This document shows positions 21,725 through 28,554 of a stretch of 64,000 bases of DNA, piece after piece (within the stretch, counting starts at the first letter, position 1; the number at the start of each line of letters is the position of its first letter). The position numbers were made by a program, and so were the translations under genes. A model generated the notes under the pieces. That model saw only the letters and a program-made list of their open reading frames with translations. It searched no databases and was not told where the DNA came from. Origin of the DNA: Microvelia longipes (taxonomy: Eukaryota; Arthropoda; Insecta; Hemiptera; Veliidae); contig JACMZG010001870.1 of the NCBI GenBank assembly GCA_018340805.1, forward strand, positions 48,383,573 through 48,447,572, given 5' to 3'.

Positions 21725-24376
21725 ATCGAATGAAAACAGCCCGAAGTCGATACGAGCACTAAGTGACCAAAAAGTCGAAAAAAACATACCGAAAACCAAA
21801 ATTACGTTCGTAATTTTGATATTATGACCGCGAAGGGTGTCGATTGCGATGTTTTTGGGGCTGAATTGTATGAAACCGTTCCAGAGCCGATACGACCACT
21901 TAAACTGAACAAAACGTCGAAAAACGGTGGTCAATTACCGGTAAACCTAATTGGGCTTTTGGGCCTATGAGTTGAATGATAATGGTCCTAATAAGCCAGT
22001 TAACCTGGATTCGAATCCTGGTAAGGAAGATATTTTGTATCGATTTTTTACATCGAAGTTTACAACAACAAAATGATTCGGACGCAGTGGTCCGCATGCC
22101 AGGTGAATTTCATTTGGAATGTGTGTTTCCTAGCTTAACACTCCATTTCCTCTTAAGGTTCCGGTTCATACTTTATAACTTGAGCAATTAGTTATTCGAT
22201 TATTAAGCACTAATTGTAACTCATTTTTCTCTATAAATAAATAATTTTGTATAAGGAAATACGCTAAAAAACATTCAATTTAAACACTAACTGAGCTGCG
22301 AAGGTTTATACTAGTGCAAATAAATCTATTTCATACAACATCCATGGAGTCAGAAAAGTTTGTTAACACGTCATCCCTTTTATTCAAGATCCTTGATATA
22401 AACCCTTTCCTACTCCCTCCATTATCTATAGAGAGCTCGCCCAGCTTATCGATACTAAAATTTACTCGCTAATATAGTTATATTAGCGAGTAAAAGAATC
22501 GATCTAATGAAACTTCATAATTAATGAAGTTTCATAGGTTATAGAATCGATTTTTTCCAACCTGAAGATGATGTTAAGACAAAACCGGTACAAAAATACG
22601 ATAAGCAAGTAGCCAGAGTAGCTGATTTATTTAATACTTTCATATTGGTTAAAATGTTTGTTGTACAATTTTCAGAGGAGATAATTTATTCGACAGAGGT
22701 GGTCCAACCCGAGGGAATTCCGTTCTAGATAGGAATGATGCGGATAATAATCGTAGTTCTTCTGGGTAAGGATTAAAACCCCTTCTATACGAGTATTATT
22801 CTAAGATTTTATACAAAATATAATTGTGCCAGAGACACGCAACTAACAAAATACGCTACATATCGAGACTGATCCAGAACGGGTACCAGTCGTTGGCGCT
22901 TCAAGTTGTTGGAGTTCCATTTGTTCGCGCGCCATCCTTTGCGCTCCAATTCGTTGGCGCGCCAACGAATGGCACCAATCCAGAACTGATCAAATGATAT
23001 ATTTTAGGCATTATTTAATTTTGCCTGTTAATGTTCATGTTCAACTAACACGAATCTGATCCTAGAAACATTTCTGACTTCTAAATAAAAATAGGAGTAG
23101 ATTATACTTAAGCGGTTTTTTTGCAAAGAAAATTCGCTAATGAGATGCCTTGTGTGATAGGGGGCTGGAGTGAGCCAAAATTCCGTTTTAGAGGTTCCTG
23201 AACACACAAAAATAGTTATTTATGCCATAAGGCTGAGAAGCGTGTCTTTAGGTCACGGCAATTAGATTTACCGACGAGCGAAGCGAGTCGGGAAAAATTG
23301 CCAAGACATAAAGACATTCTCAGCCGGATGGCATACACTATTTTTTGGGGGTAGCACTCATTAAATAAACCGCGCTTCATACTTAATTGAAAAAAAAACA
23401 ACAAACGTCCAATTAACTCCATATTATCGTCGTCATTGAATTCATCCATAGCTTCACACTTTTACTCAAAAATGTAAAAGCTTTACAAATAAACACACAA
23501 AAATTGTCAATTAGAACACCTTTTTTAAAAAAAAAGTCTACGAACAAAAACAGAAACAAAATGAACATTTTTAAAGAAACCTCATGAAGCTTTTACACAG
23601 ATTGTTTTTTGAACACGCTACATTACAGTAATGGCGGCAATATATGAATTACTTTACGTCCTAGGAGTTTTTTTTTACATTCATTATTGTCCTCGGAGGT
23701 GAAAAGTACTATAGAACCTCCTATAACAATAACGATTGGCTTCTCATCCTAAAAACGGTCCAATAAAGTGCTCAATTACGTACTAACTCAAAAAAATATA
23801 TTTTGTGAAATTTTATAAATATAATTCTTTTCATAATTTTTAAAAACAAAAGTGTGATAATATATTCAAAATTTTACTGAATCAACTTATTGTTTAGCTC
23901 CAGTGTGAAACATCAAAGAGGTTGTTTTCTTATTAAACTCAATGCTCCTGTAAATCCTTTGACCAAATGGTTCAAAAATCTCATTAGATAGAAAATCACT
24001 CTCGTGCTACCAGACTATTATTTGACTCAATTTTTACATTTCTTAGATAATGCAACATTTTGTTCTTCTAATGTGATCTTAACCAAGCGATATCGCAATA
24101 TTTTTCTCATTTTATGCATTTGTTGATTGCAGTGGATCGTCCGGATCCGAATGGGACGTAACTCTTCCGCCATTGCAGCATCACAACACATCTGTTCTAG
24201 CAAACATTGAGAACAACAACTTAGGACCACGGATCAACGGACATGGCTCTAGAGCCAGGCCGTCAACAATGGAAACATCGTCCGTTCTCTTTCCGCCTAT
24301 ATCATCTCAAAGAAACATATAGCGATATGAATAGCCCCATTATATCTAAACCACTTCCATACAAATGTTTTTAAGG
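604..24376 (+). CDS. KIF19: Kinesin-8, KIF19-like (3' part, 9 exons)
   Basis: Spliced gene, exons 604-703, 1011-1136, 2362-2444, 4891-5054, 6289-6437, 12413-12626, 21219-21348, 22676-22765 and 24133-24376. All borders are GT/AG and phases agree, giving about 432 residues to a TAA. The first exon reads TVMVAHVSPA and NTLVYAARANGI, the last strands and helix of a kinesin motor. Next comes the neck and coiled coil (ITDLRNEIGRLKEKI, REQIIATFREQMKLRRRLMD), which fits KIF19. Exon 6 (EREMLSLLIRVHELEADKVA) and exon 7 (PPDLQDLYHLYQQEI) also match the KIF19 stalk. The tail is Ser/Asn-rich and poorly conserved. KIF19 is a plus-end kinesin-8 that shortens axonemal microtubules at ciliary tips. The ATP-binding N-terminal motor is outside the window. 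A possible AATAAA signal lies at 24431. The 8.6 kb sixth intron is enlarged by a retrotransposon. KIF18-type kinesin-8 is less likely. Confidence 0.88.
1011..1136 (+). CDS. KIF19: KIF19 exon: neck and start of coiled coil
   Basis: 42 codons in phase 0 after TTTCTTTCAG. It reads VEKNEMDVQFHVTQYRSIIT then DLRNEIGRLKEKIAEDRPSS. The HVTQYRSIITDLRNEI segment is the conserved kinesin-8 neck and coiled coil. The donor is GTAAAC. Confidence 0.93.
1238..2285 (+). mobile_element. Rep-A dispersed element, near-complete copy
   Basis: It opens with TACTTTTCCTCCTTTGTACC and GTAGGTATATAGGAAAA. It then holds AGACCTCCTGAGTGGTTTT, two CTGTCTGTATGTGTGTG-like stretches and a TGACGTCATAA site. It closes with the reverse of GGATTCGCTACGCTC-type sequence (TATGGTGAGGAAAAGTTACG). 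The same order recurs, often inverted, at 10975, 19605, 32385, 50690 and 59270. No coding capacity is seen, so it is a non-autonomous element. Confidence 0.7.
2362..2444 (+). CDS. KIF19: KIF19 exon: coiled-coil segment
   Basis: Acceptor TTTTTAG, donor GTAATT. It encodes VKARASGTPVKQLREQIIAT then FREQMKLR. The REQ..ATFREQM stretch is the conserved KIF19 stalk. It ends two bases into an Arg codon. Confidence 0.92.
2446..2700. repeat. AT-rich tandem repeat (AATTATAGGTAATTATAGAT)
   Basis: A unit of about 19-21 bp, built from AATTATAGGTAATTATAGAT, repeats about 12 times with small indels. It starts at the donor site of the preceding kinesin exon. Confidence 0.85.
3290..4076. mobile_element. Rep-C foldback element, copy 1
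   Basis: Long inverted repeat: the left arm from GAAGACGAAACTGCAGAC (3290) through GGAGCCCTTCATATGA (about 3475) is mirrored by TCATATGAAGGGCTCC (from 3817) to GATTTCGTCTTC (4076). The arms are roughly 190-270 bp. Two overlapping opposite-strand frames are by-products of the arms. A diverged second copy is at 57640-58005. Confidence 0.75.
4198..4264. repeat. (TA)n microsatellite
   Basis: An uninterrupted or nearly uninterrupted run of TA dinucleotides of about 65 bp in a kinesin intron. Confidence 0.95.
4891..5054 (+). CDS. KIF19: KIF19 exon: stalk
   Basis: Acceptor GATGACAG, donor GTTAGT. It encodes RRLMDIDGHLLSLGVEAERQ, followed by QHQIISQWESRRGQLYSRGR and a Ser/Gln-rich run. The LLSLGVEAERQ..I..W pattern fits the KIF19 stalk. 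The exon ends one base into a Val codon. Confidence 0.92.
5751..6171. mobile_element. Retroinsertion flanked by a 39-bp direct repeat
   Basis: Two 39-bp sequences (5751-5789 and 6133-6171), both ending GATTAGAATTGATTTA and differing at 4 positions, bracket 343 bp. The insert opens with GATAGAATAGAATAGAATAC, a simple-repeat tail like those of LINEs in reverse orientation. No protein match is readable, so a truncated non-LTR insertion on the minus strand is an inference. Confidence 0.5.
6289..6437 (+). CDS. KIF19: KIF19 exon: stalk helix
   Basis: Acceptor CTTTTTAG, donor GTAAGC, phase 0 at the end. It encodes VWLDGGELNVHQAWSELSYI then EREQERYIALRSQTIRELDN and CRQRAVALEN. This is a charged helical segment continuing the coiled coil. 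Confidence 0.92.
6701..6876. mobile_element. Rep-D MITE, compact copy
   Basis: About 175 bp with inverted termini GTACGACACACGGCTAATAT and its complement near 6872, inside TA-rich flanks. Sub-terminal parts (TTGACAGCGCGGGAAAATA against TATTTTCCCACGCTGTCAA) extend the pairing. Related copies are at 43871, 47879 and 50505. Tc1/mariner-like TA target use is possible but not proven. Confidence 0.75.
7024..7380. repeat. AT-rich insertion splitting the left terminal repeat
   Basis: Roughly 357 bp, almost entirely A and T, with no equivalent in the right terminal repeat of the 6980-10895 element. It holds CCTGTTCAGC and ATGAACAGGCT motifs but no readable product. Confidence 0.5.
7436..7703. repeat. 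Inverted repeat (hairpin), arms about 120 bp
   Basis: The left arm 7436-7556 (CAAGTAAATAAAACCATAAA to CATAGCTCAAACTTA) is complementary with scattered mismatches to 7579-7703 (TAAGTTTGGGCTATGATTAT to TTTATTTACTTG). The loop is about 20 bp. Confidence 0.8.
7906..8580. mobile_element. Rep-F nested foldback element
   Basis: Arms 7908-8148 and 8281-8522 are near-perfect inverted copies (AATTGTGCGAGAGACACCAA to AGAGAGCACCGCTCGTCTC). In addition, 8154-8256 and 8472-8574 are direct repeats of about 102 bp. The flanks read ATTCCGAAAAAT on both sides, which marks the insertion point inside the larger element. A single arm recurs at 51490-51612. Two frames of 62 and 84 codons share the same C-terminal peptide only because the arms are copies. 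Confidence 0.75.
8567..9183. repeat. Two direct repeats rich in AAAATGGCGG
   Basis: 8567-8757 and 8988-9183 share the order ATTCCGAAAAATAT, CAAAATGGCGGACCGG, ATCGTGTTGTATATCGTTT and AAAAATGGCGGCTAAAAT, with about 90 percent identity by eye. The start of the unit is also present at 7860-7905, before the nested foldback. Confidence 0.7.
9240..10670. repeat. Minisatellite, about 27 units with core AGCGAGCGAAGCGAGC
   Basis: Units of 48-60 bp share the invariant core CAATCTAGCGAGCGAAGCGA plus GCC. Linkers vary around TATTATTATAAATATACG or ATGCATTAATATAAATCTA. The core holds a mirror repeat (CGAGCGA followed by AGCGAGC), not a palindrome. Cores are far better conserved than the linkers. Only two or three units carry a core substitution (10290, 10342, 10612) and the last unit (about 10655) is degraded. 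Open frames here (Ser-Glu-Arg-Ser-Glu repeats) are by-products. Confidence 0.9.
10975..11580 (-). mobile_element. Rep-A dispersed element, partial copy
   Basis: In reverse orientation to the 1238 copy. It shows GGGGTACCTCAGAATTTTTC at one end, CGATCACCCTTCCAAGCACT in the middle, then a TGACGTCATAA site and AGCTACAATGATAACACACA. At its end it abuts the Rep-B copy that begins at 11632. Confidence 0.65.
11632..12268. mobile_element. Rep-B hairpin-headed element, copy 1
   Basis: The first 135 bp fold on themselves: AATAGTTATTTATGCCATAA and GGCTGAGAA pair with TTCTCAGCC and GGATGGCATACACTATT. At the centre CCGAC and GTCGG enclose GAGCGAAGCGA. The following 500 bp (GAGGTAGCACTCATTAAA to CAATAAAGTGCTCAATTAC) have short inverted ends of their own. 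Two other copies (23211 and 51749) are very similar by eye along the full length. No open frame is shared, so it is non-coding. Confidence 0.75.
12413..12626 (+). CDS. KIF19: KIF19 exon: long helical stalk segment
   Basis: Acceptor TTTTTTAG, donor GTATAT, phase 0 in and phase 1 out. It encodes ELPGKLDSDTEREMLSLLIR, then VHELEADKVALQGERLVESH and a helix ending RQRHLME. The EREMLSLLIRVHELE segment is the most conserved non-motor block in KIF19. Confidence 0.94.
12778..12914. repeat. 62-bp tandem repeat, left part
   Basis: Units read TTATACTATATTATGTTGAC, TCCTCCATAATTATAGACTA and ACTTATGTCGACTTCTCC. The array resumes after 18495, so the LTR retrotransposon landed inside it. The last five bases (CTATA) are the target duplication. 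Confidence 0.85.
12915..13254 (+). repeat. 5' LTR
   Basis: Starts TGTAAGGTCAACAGCC and ends GTGTACGCTACA. The first 15 bp contain the palindromic pair AAGGTC and GACCTT. It matches the 3' LTR apart from one-base changes in T, A and G runs. Confidence 0.95.
13258..13275 (+). promoter_or_regulatory. Primer-binding site
   Basis: TGGTGTCAGAAGTGGGAT follows the 5' LTR after three bases. TGG pairs with a tRNA CCA end. From memory of tRNA acceptor stems the rest resembles a Leu tRNA 3' end, but the tRNA identity is an inference. Confidence 0.75.
13276..14362 (+). pseudogene. gag: Retrotransposon gag with three zinc knuckles (one frameshift)
   Basis: The frame opens at the ATG at 13276, directly after the primer-binding site, with MEEVQAQLDALKVSQADLL. 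It runs to 13866. The homologous reading continues in another frame that overlaps from about 13790 and ends at 14362, so one indel separates the halves. The first half is the capsid-like helical region (HYIERFELVAKQANWDDQAK). The second half holds three Cys-x2-Cys-x4-His-x4-Cys knuckles: CPRCGTGYHWAKDC, CRSCQGFNHVADQC and CFGCGQIGHFRREC. Gag packages the element RNA. The protease frame overlaps its end, as expected for programmed frameshifting. Confidence 0.85.
14363..14757 (+). CDS. pro: Retrotransposon aspartic protease
   Basis: The frame overlaps the end of gag and carries LIDTGADVTLL, the aspartic protease active-site motif, then a flap-like GVTGEKIQIRG and the C-terminal ILGLDVL motif. 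It would cut the Gag-Pol polyprotein. The stop at 14757 is immediately followed by another frame (14736-15176, no clear domain) that probably continues the polyprotein after an indel. Confidence 0.85.
14736..15176 (+). pseudogene. Pol linker between protease and reverse transcriptase
   Basis: A 146-codon open frame that overlaps the protease end. It reads KTSLGPWCEVLTKGRIQGTI and LVLDTYSVRVARVVAKRMGN, a beta-rich segment resembling the linker seen in this place in several gypsy elements. No catalytic motif is visible. It continues out of frame toward the RT. Confidence 0.6.
15180..16164 (+). pseudogene. pol: Retrotransposon reverse transcriptase (frameshifted)
   Basis: The reading moves between frames. 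15351-15480 reads EEMKKQVNDLLDKGVIVPSS then SPWAAPVILVKK, the RT fingers. Near 15590-15610 is QWFSTLDW, motif A. At 15772-15815 LFVYLDDVVVFGE contains the YLDD active site. 15990-16170 gives LRAFLGLAGYYRRFVPDYAE, the connection segment typical of Ty3/gypsy. At least four indels break the frame. The active-site aspartates are present. Confidence 0.9.
16164..16664 (+). CDS. pol: Retrotransposon RNase H
   Basis: 166 codons uninterrupted. The three catalytic acids lie in VLATDASGVALGAVLSQ, YSTIERELLAVVW and FVVITDHAPLKW. Downstream is the HRPGKNHQNADSLSR motif that ends gypsy RNase H domains. The enzyme would degrade the RNA strand of the replication hybrid. Confidence 0.92.
   Translation: MMSDLVLRYPDFKVPFVLATDASGVALGAVLSQRINGEEVPVAFASRQLNDAEKRYSTIERELLAVVWSTGYFRYYLYGRPFVVITDHAPLKWMLNIEDPSSRISRWQMKLAEFEYTVEHRPGKNHQNADSLSRVVHKLEGSPGVDETGQERLSGVPKKEIRVAKL
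16700..17765 (+). pseudogene. pol: Retrotransposon integrase (frameshifted)
   Basis: The N-terminal zinc finger is at 16760-16920 (HDEPWAGHCGVNRSIQ, then a Cys-x2-Cys after an indel). The catalytic core at 16968-17288 supplies Asp in SLDIVGPLP, Asp in LLTDRGTNFVS and Glu in NGKVES, the DDE triad. Later frames give SDWDAWLPLALAAYRSAVHN. Near 17680 KPWQGPYYIISRRGPVNYVV is the GPY/F module of Ty3/gypsy integrases. Several indels interrupt the chain. Confidence 0.88.
17766..18119 (+). pseudogene. Pol C-terminal tail
   Basis: An acidic tail broken by one frame change. A 27-bp direct duplication (GCTGAAGACGAGGATGTCCC, 17793-17845) repeats an Asp/Glu-rich peptide. It ends with RRYPVRDRRPPDRFVPY and a stop at 18117-18119, the usual end of pol in this type of element. 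No chromodomain is recognised. Confidence 0.65.
18137..18153 (+). other. Polypurine tract
   Basis: AAAAGGGGGAGAATAT directly precedes the 3' LTR, the expected plus-strand primer site. Confidence 0.85.
18154..18495 (+). repeat. 3' LTR
   Basis: Same ends as the 5' LTR (TGTAAGG to CTACA). Differences by eye are about six, all single-base changes in homopolymer runs. Followed by the CTATA duplication. Confidence 0.95.
18496..18665. repeat. 62-bp tandem repeat, right part
   Basis: Continuation of the array at 12778-12914 (CTATATTATGTTGACTCCTC, AACTTATGTCGAC), with one shortened unit near 18570-18600. Confidence 0.85.
19605..20815 (-). mobile_element. Rep-A dispersed element with a nested insertion
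   Basis: Reverse orientation. It begins GGTACCTCGGAACTTTTCCT, includes a TGACGTCATAA site and CCACTCAGGAGGTCTTAAAA, and ends CGGTATAAATGAGGAAAAGT. It is interrupted at 19921-20404 by a different TIR element. The 10975 copy serves as the empty-site comparison (ACTAATGCTAATTGATAATA). Confidence 0.75.
19921..20404. mobile_element. 484-bp TIR element nested in Rep-A
   Basis: Termini CGTTCACACTCACTCTAGAT and CCGCGGATCGTAT are answered by ATACGATCCGCGGATCTAAA and GTGTGTGTGAACG at the right. GC content is higher than its surroundings. Overlapping frames of 94 and 74 codons on opposite strands share no recognisable family. Confidence 0.7.
21219..21348 (+). CDS. KIF19: KIF19 exon: conserved PPDLQDLYHLYQQEI helix
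   Basis: Acceptor GGCTTCCAG, donor GTAAGT. With the split Glu codon it reads EHRILLPPDLQDLYHLYQQE and then IHATTFSSESSLPSSMDQLP. The first half matches the last conserved helix of KIF19. Confidence 0.92.
21619..21722. repeat. (TA)n microsatellite
   Basis: About 100 bp of TA repeats, preceded by a CACACACACCACACC run. Confidence 0.95.
21724..22060 (+). mobile_element. tRNA-derived SINE-like repeat (Rep-H)
   Basis: A pol III B-box-like GGATTCGAATCC lies at 22007-22018 and is followed by TGGTAAGGAAGATATTTT. A reversed relative at 33245-33630 has TTCAAATCTTGGTAGGGACG with the same downstream order and the shared GTCGATACGAGCACT motif. I see no clean cloverleaf, so it is not a working tRNA gene. 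Confidence 0.45.
22083..22260 (+). mobile_element. Rep-G fragment
   Basis: ACGCAGTGGTCCGCATGCC, TTTGGAATGTGTGTTTCCT and GGTTCCGGTTCATACTTTA match the arms of the foldback at 32609-33232. Confidence 0.65.
22676..22765 (+). CDS. KIF19: KIF19 exon: tail
   Basis: Acceptor TTTTCAG, donor GTAAGG. It reads EGDNLFDRGGPTRGNSVLDR, then NDADNNRSSSG. Low-complexity tail; supported mainly by phase and splice sites. Confidence 0.82.
23211..23797. mobile_element. Rep-B hairpin-headed element, copy 2
   Basis: Same head hairpin (ATAGTTATTTATGCCATAAG to GGATGGCATACACTATT, loop GAGCGAAGCGA) and same 450-500 bp body as the 11632 copy, with a few small indels. It lies in the last kinesin intron. Confidence 0.75.
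24133..24376 (+). CDS. KIF19: KIF19 last exon
   Basis: Acceptor GATTGCAG. It encodes GGSSGSEWDVTLPPLQHHNT, continues through a Ser/Asn-rich tail and ends KPLPYKCF before TAA at 24374-24376. The exon length agrees with the incoming phase only with this stop. AATAAA at 24431 could serve polyadenylation. Confidence 0.85.
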
Positions 24377-24399
24377 ACGTAATTGTTTACTTGAAGTAT

Positions 24400-24995
24400 A
24401 CTCCTTACAGGCACAAAGTGTCAGTAAAGTAATAAACTATACCCTTAACTCCGCGAAGTTCAGTAAAGTTCTAAAGTTTACACTTTACAGCCGCGAAGTT
24501 TCAGTAAAGTTCTAAAGTTTACACTTTACAGCCGCGAAGTTTCAGTAAAGTTCTAAAGTTTATACTTTACAGCCGCGAAGTTTCAGTAAAGTTCTAAAGT
24601 TTACACTTTACAGCCGCGAAGTTTCAGTAAAATAGTTAACTATACTCTTTACAGCCGCAAAGTCTAAGTGTAGTTGTAAAGTGAAGTTGTATACACTTTA
24701 CTGCGCAAAGTGTCAGTAAAGTAGTAAAGTATACACTTTTCTCCGCAAAGTGACAGTAAAGTAGTTAACTATACACTTTACAGCCGCAATGTCTAAGTAA
24801 AGTTGTAATGCATATACTTTACTACGCAAAGTGTCAGTAAAATAGTTAACTATACACTTTACAGCTGCAAAGTGTCAGTAAAGTAATAAAATATACACTT
24901 TTCTTTGCAAAGTAACAGTAAAGTAATAAAATATCCTTAATACAGCAGCGAAAATGTCAGTAAAGTAGGCACTTTACATCCACTTGAGAGTGAAT
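24400..24995. repeat. Minisatellite, about 41-bp unit (CAGTAAAGT family)
   Basis: About 14 units of CACTTTACAGCCGCGAAGTT plus TCAGTAAAGTTCTAAAGTTTA, with variants having GTAGTTAACTATA. Units pair internally (ACTTTAC with GTAAAGT), so each could form a small hairpin. A second array of the same family lies at 28760-29057. Confidence 0.88.
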
Positions 24996-25965
24996 AAAGT
25001 AAGCTATAGTTAGTACCAACATGTGACAGTAATGTTTAATTTGATTATCAAAACCAGTAAAGAAATACTTTTTCATCATCTTCTACCTTTTAACGTTTAA
25101 CCTTTCGCCCTTCGCCAATTAACGTAATCTCAAGTCCTTACCTATAACTTAGACCTAGACATATAACTTGAATGTGAAATTATTTGATTAATTGGAGTAG
25201 TAAGATATGATAACTTAAGTTGATGTATGCTAACCTGCAGAGTTGGAGCATTTTAAACAGATAGAAAATGCCCTTTTCCTCTAGAAAGGGGAAAAATTAA
25301 CTTTCCGCTCTTATTTTCAGGGAGGAAAAATCGTATTTTTTGTGCCTGTTTGTGAAAATAAAGGAGGGAACAAAAATCAGGGCGGAAAGTAAATCACTTT
25401 CCGCCCTACTGTTTGGCGCAATAGGTTAAACATTCGCTTGGAAATCTAACGATTCATTGTTCGAATCAAGTTCGGGAAACATTGTTTTTATCGTTTTACT
25501 ATAAACCAGGGCATTATTTATATTTTCATCAACACATGCATGCATTTTTATGATATTTGCTACTGTTTTAGTGTGTTTTGATAATGTTGCAACGTCTAAA
25601 GTAGGAAAAACCTATCATTTTTACTTAAAACGGCAGAAATAAAAATGGCGTCACTACTTTTCTTACCTTATCTTTAGCGTGTTTTTGGTAAACAACGTAG
25701 TAACTAGATCAACTATTATAATTATTATGGCGAAGTAAAGACAAATCACACCTTTAAACTGTATTTTACTTTATTAATTCAAAAGTAAACCAAACAAAAC
25801 TAGTAAACAATCAAATAGTTTCTTTTTTATTTTTTGTTTAGGTCTAAAATAATTATGTTTGACAGTGTTATAGTTATTCATTGATTTAAAACTTAGGCTT
25901 TGTTAAAAACCAAAAAGAAGAAAGATACGTCAAATATAAAATGAAACGAAGATAATGTTTGTATT

Positions 25966-26665
25966 AAAGTGATGTAGAAATTCATACAGTAGGGGTGGGG
26001 GCGCGGGACACAGTGGTCTAACTCCCCCGAAATAAGCTGCTTTAGATGGACCTGCCCTGAGTTCACCCTTTCTCCGCTAGTGGCGGGTCAGTTCACCTTG
26101 TTCCCTATATATAAAATAATTATTTCTTCAATTCTAAGGTTAAAATTATTTAAAAGGGTCTTTAACAATGTTAAAAATTGTATTAATTATTTTAAAGGTA
26201 TAATTTTCATAAAATGTTATAAAAATATAAACGCTGTGTTAATTTTAAGTAGACCTGATATCGTGATAACCATGATTTGTAGACAAACATCAAAAATGTT
26301 TGTAAACAAACATCAAACCGGGAAATTATAAATTTAATTTACGTCTTCGTTGTCTCATTATAACACACCTTTCGTAACACACGTTATCCTATTTTCTAAA
26401 AAAATTATCTTATAAGCTACTAAAAAAGAAAAAAAGTCAATGAATAAGATAAAAATGGTCTTGTTTACATTTTTTATAAACATAAATAGAAGTATCGATT
26501 TAAACTGATAACAATAGTGATAAGAGAACAAGGTGAAAACTAGCGCTCGGTGCGGTAGTTGATGCAACTAATCTCAGTTTTTTTTCGGAGCCACCTAAAA
26601 CCAGGGAGTTAGACCACTGTGTCCCCCCGCCACGACCCCAACTGTATGAATTTCTACATCACTTT
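25966..26665. mobile_element. 700-bp TIR element
   Basis: Inverted termini of about 65 bp: AAAGTGATGTAGAAATTCAT, then ACAGTAGGGGTGGGGGC and GGACACAGTGGTCTAACTCC, mirrored at 26601-26665. It contains opposite-strand frames of 83 and 69 codons rich in Ile/Lys/Phe without a family match. Non-autonomous by inference. Confidence 0.75.
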
Positions 26666-26959
26666 AGTTTATATTAATACTTGATAAATTTGTTCATTGC
26701 TCGGGGAGTATTTTGGATAAAAATCTGTGTTGTCTTTAAATTAAACGTAAAATTTAAGTTGGCATTCCTGTTAGTTTGACTTGGATGACTAAGCAAGCCA
26801 ACCTCTGTATCTTTTCATTTATCTATGATTCTTTTTTTTTACTTATTTGTTGTTGGGTAAATAACAATATTGTGGTTTTTATGAGTATTTAGTGTTATTG
26901 TTGTAAGTATCTAGATAAAGATTTAAAAAATGCAAAAGCTTATTTTAAATAAAATATAA

Positions 26960-27235
26960 GTTTTTGTTAAAATTGTCTCCCTTCTAGGGGAAAAATCTTG
27001 TACGTACCACGGGAGAAAACTGTCATTACTCCCCTCTTTAATTTCCTTCCTCGGCTACGCCTCGGGAGTAAACTTGCTGGTTCCTTCGGCTTACGCCTCA
27101 GGACCCAATAAAAAACCGGGGCGTAATGACTGTTTCCTCCTTTGGTACGTAAATAACTATTTCTCTTCTTGTTATTAATATTGACAGTATAACCTCTATA
27201 CACGGTATAACCTTCTCGCAAAGGTGTTTAATGTT
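26960..27235. repeat. Inverted repeat with CGGCTACGCCTCGG centre
   Basis: GTACGTACCACGGGAGAAAA and CTGTCATTACTCCCC (from 26999) are mirrored by GGGGCGTAATGACTGTTTCC and TCCTTTGGTACGTAA (to about 27151). The centre has two related GC-rich words, CGGCTACGCCTCGG and CGGCTTACGCCTCAGG. The 84-codon minus frame here is not recognisable. Confidence 0.55.
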
Positions 27236-27239
27236 TTCA

Positions 27240-28285
27240 AGATTATAACGACACAACTTAAATAAATATTAGTAGAAGACGGATAGGACTGTTGTGTTGA
27301 CATCAGACGATAACTTATTGCCGAAGTTTTGGCAAATTGGGAGCTAATAATGTTTATAATTAAACTCCTTAAAATAAATATTTCTTTATGTAAAATGAGG
27401 AACTTGCATTGAACTGGGGTTTCTAATTGAACTTCTTCAAATGAAAGAAATGTTAATTTTAACCCTATTAATAATAATATTTTATTATAATAATAGTTTT
27501 TTAAGTGAGTGATATCAAAGAAGAAGGTAGAAGGATTTGTTTAAAATTAGCTGCACACTTTTAAAAAAAATAATATGGGGGGTTTGTAATGATATTAGTT
27601 TATTTTAATTAATCAGAAAAATATGATCTTGCAATAAAACCTCAAATTTTGATTAGGCGAGAACTCAATAGTTTTCCTATATTCCTACAATATGAACAAT
27701 ATATAGGGAAAAAAAGTAAAAAAAAAATGTCATGGAGTAGTTTAAATTTTCCTCGCAGAATAATTTTTTTTTTGTTACTATTCAAAGATTTTTTTTTAAT
27801 TCTATATAAATTTATATGGAACTCATTTGAGTGTTTTTGATTTTCCTGAATTTTCTTTTTAGAAAACTAACCATCCATTTCAAAAAATTGACCAGAAACG
27901 TGCAAGTAACTCATACCTCACACACTAAAAGACCTACTGCCTGTTAGATTTGCAGTAAAATTTGGATTTAACTGTACTAGTGTGAATTTTGTATAAATTT
28001 TTAGTGTAGTTAGAGATTAGACTAATTTAGAATTGAGTGCCTATATGATCATAGTAATGACAAATGGATACTGAAAAGTGATTAGTCACAGTCATAAGTC
28101 ATAGAGATATATCCTTCTTTCCTTTGTTCTTTTTTTTAATTTGATCATCTATGTTGTTGGTTTCTTTTTGTCCATGAATTTTTTGTAATTTCCTAATTTG
28201 CTTTAGTGAAAACTTGATCTGTTGTACGCATGCTCAGTCTTCCCATTCAATATCATGCTTGTAAAATAAATTTTTACTCAACAAT
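27240..28285. other. AT-rich spacer without recognised features
   Basis: Very AT-rich, with many homopolymer runs. One 63-codon frame (27649-27840), rich in Phe, Ile and Lys, looks like composition noise. No splice-supported exon was found. Confidence 0.5.
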
Positions 28286-28554
28286 GAAAAACCGGGTACA
28301 TCGAATTCTCTACGCTCATCTTAACTACATCGGTCTCTCGACCAACTATTTAGTCGTTACAGAGTAAATTAATTCATTTACTCCTTGCGGTTATCTAATA
28401 CTTTTTCTATTTACTTACGCTATAAATGCGGAGAAGTAAAAAAGCTAACGACGTATTCTGTAGATTTATAAGATGTTGTACGATTGTAGAAAATATAGTT
28501 GAATATTTGCGAGATAGAAATATTGGAGTGTAAAGTGACAATACCAACAGGTAA

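Noticed and set aside
22940..22975. CGTTGGCGCGCCAACG palindrome as a regulatory operator.
   Set aside because: Isolated GC-rich palindrome within diverged repeat sequence in an intron; nothing ties it to regulation.
26080..26331. 83-codon frame inside the 25966-26665 TIR element as a transposase.
   Set aside because: Ile/Lys/Phe-rich composition without DDE spacing or a DNA-binding motif; too short.
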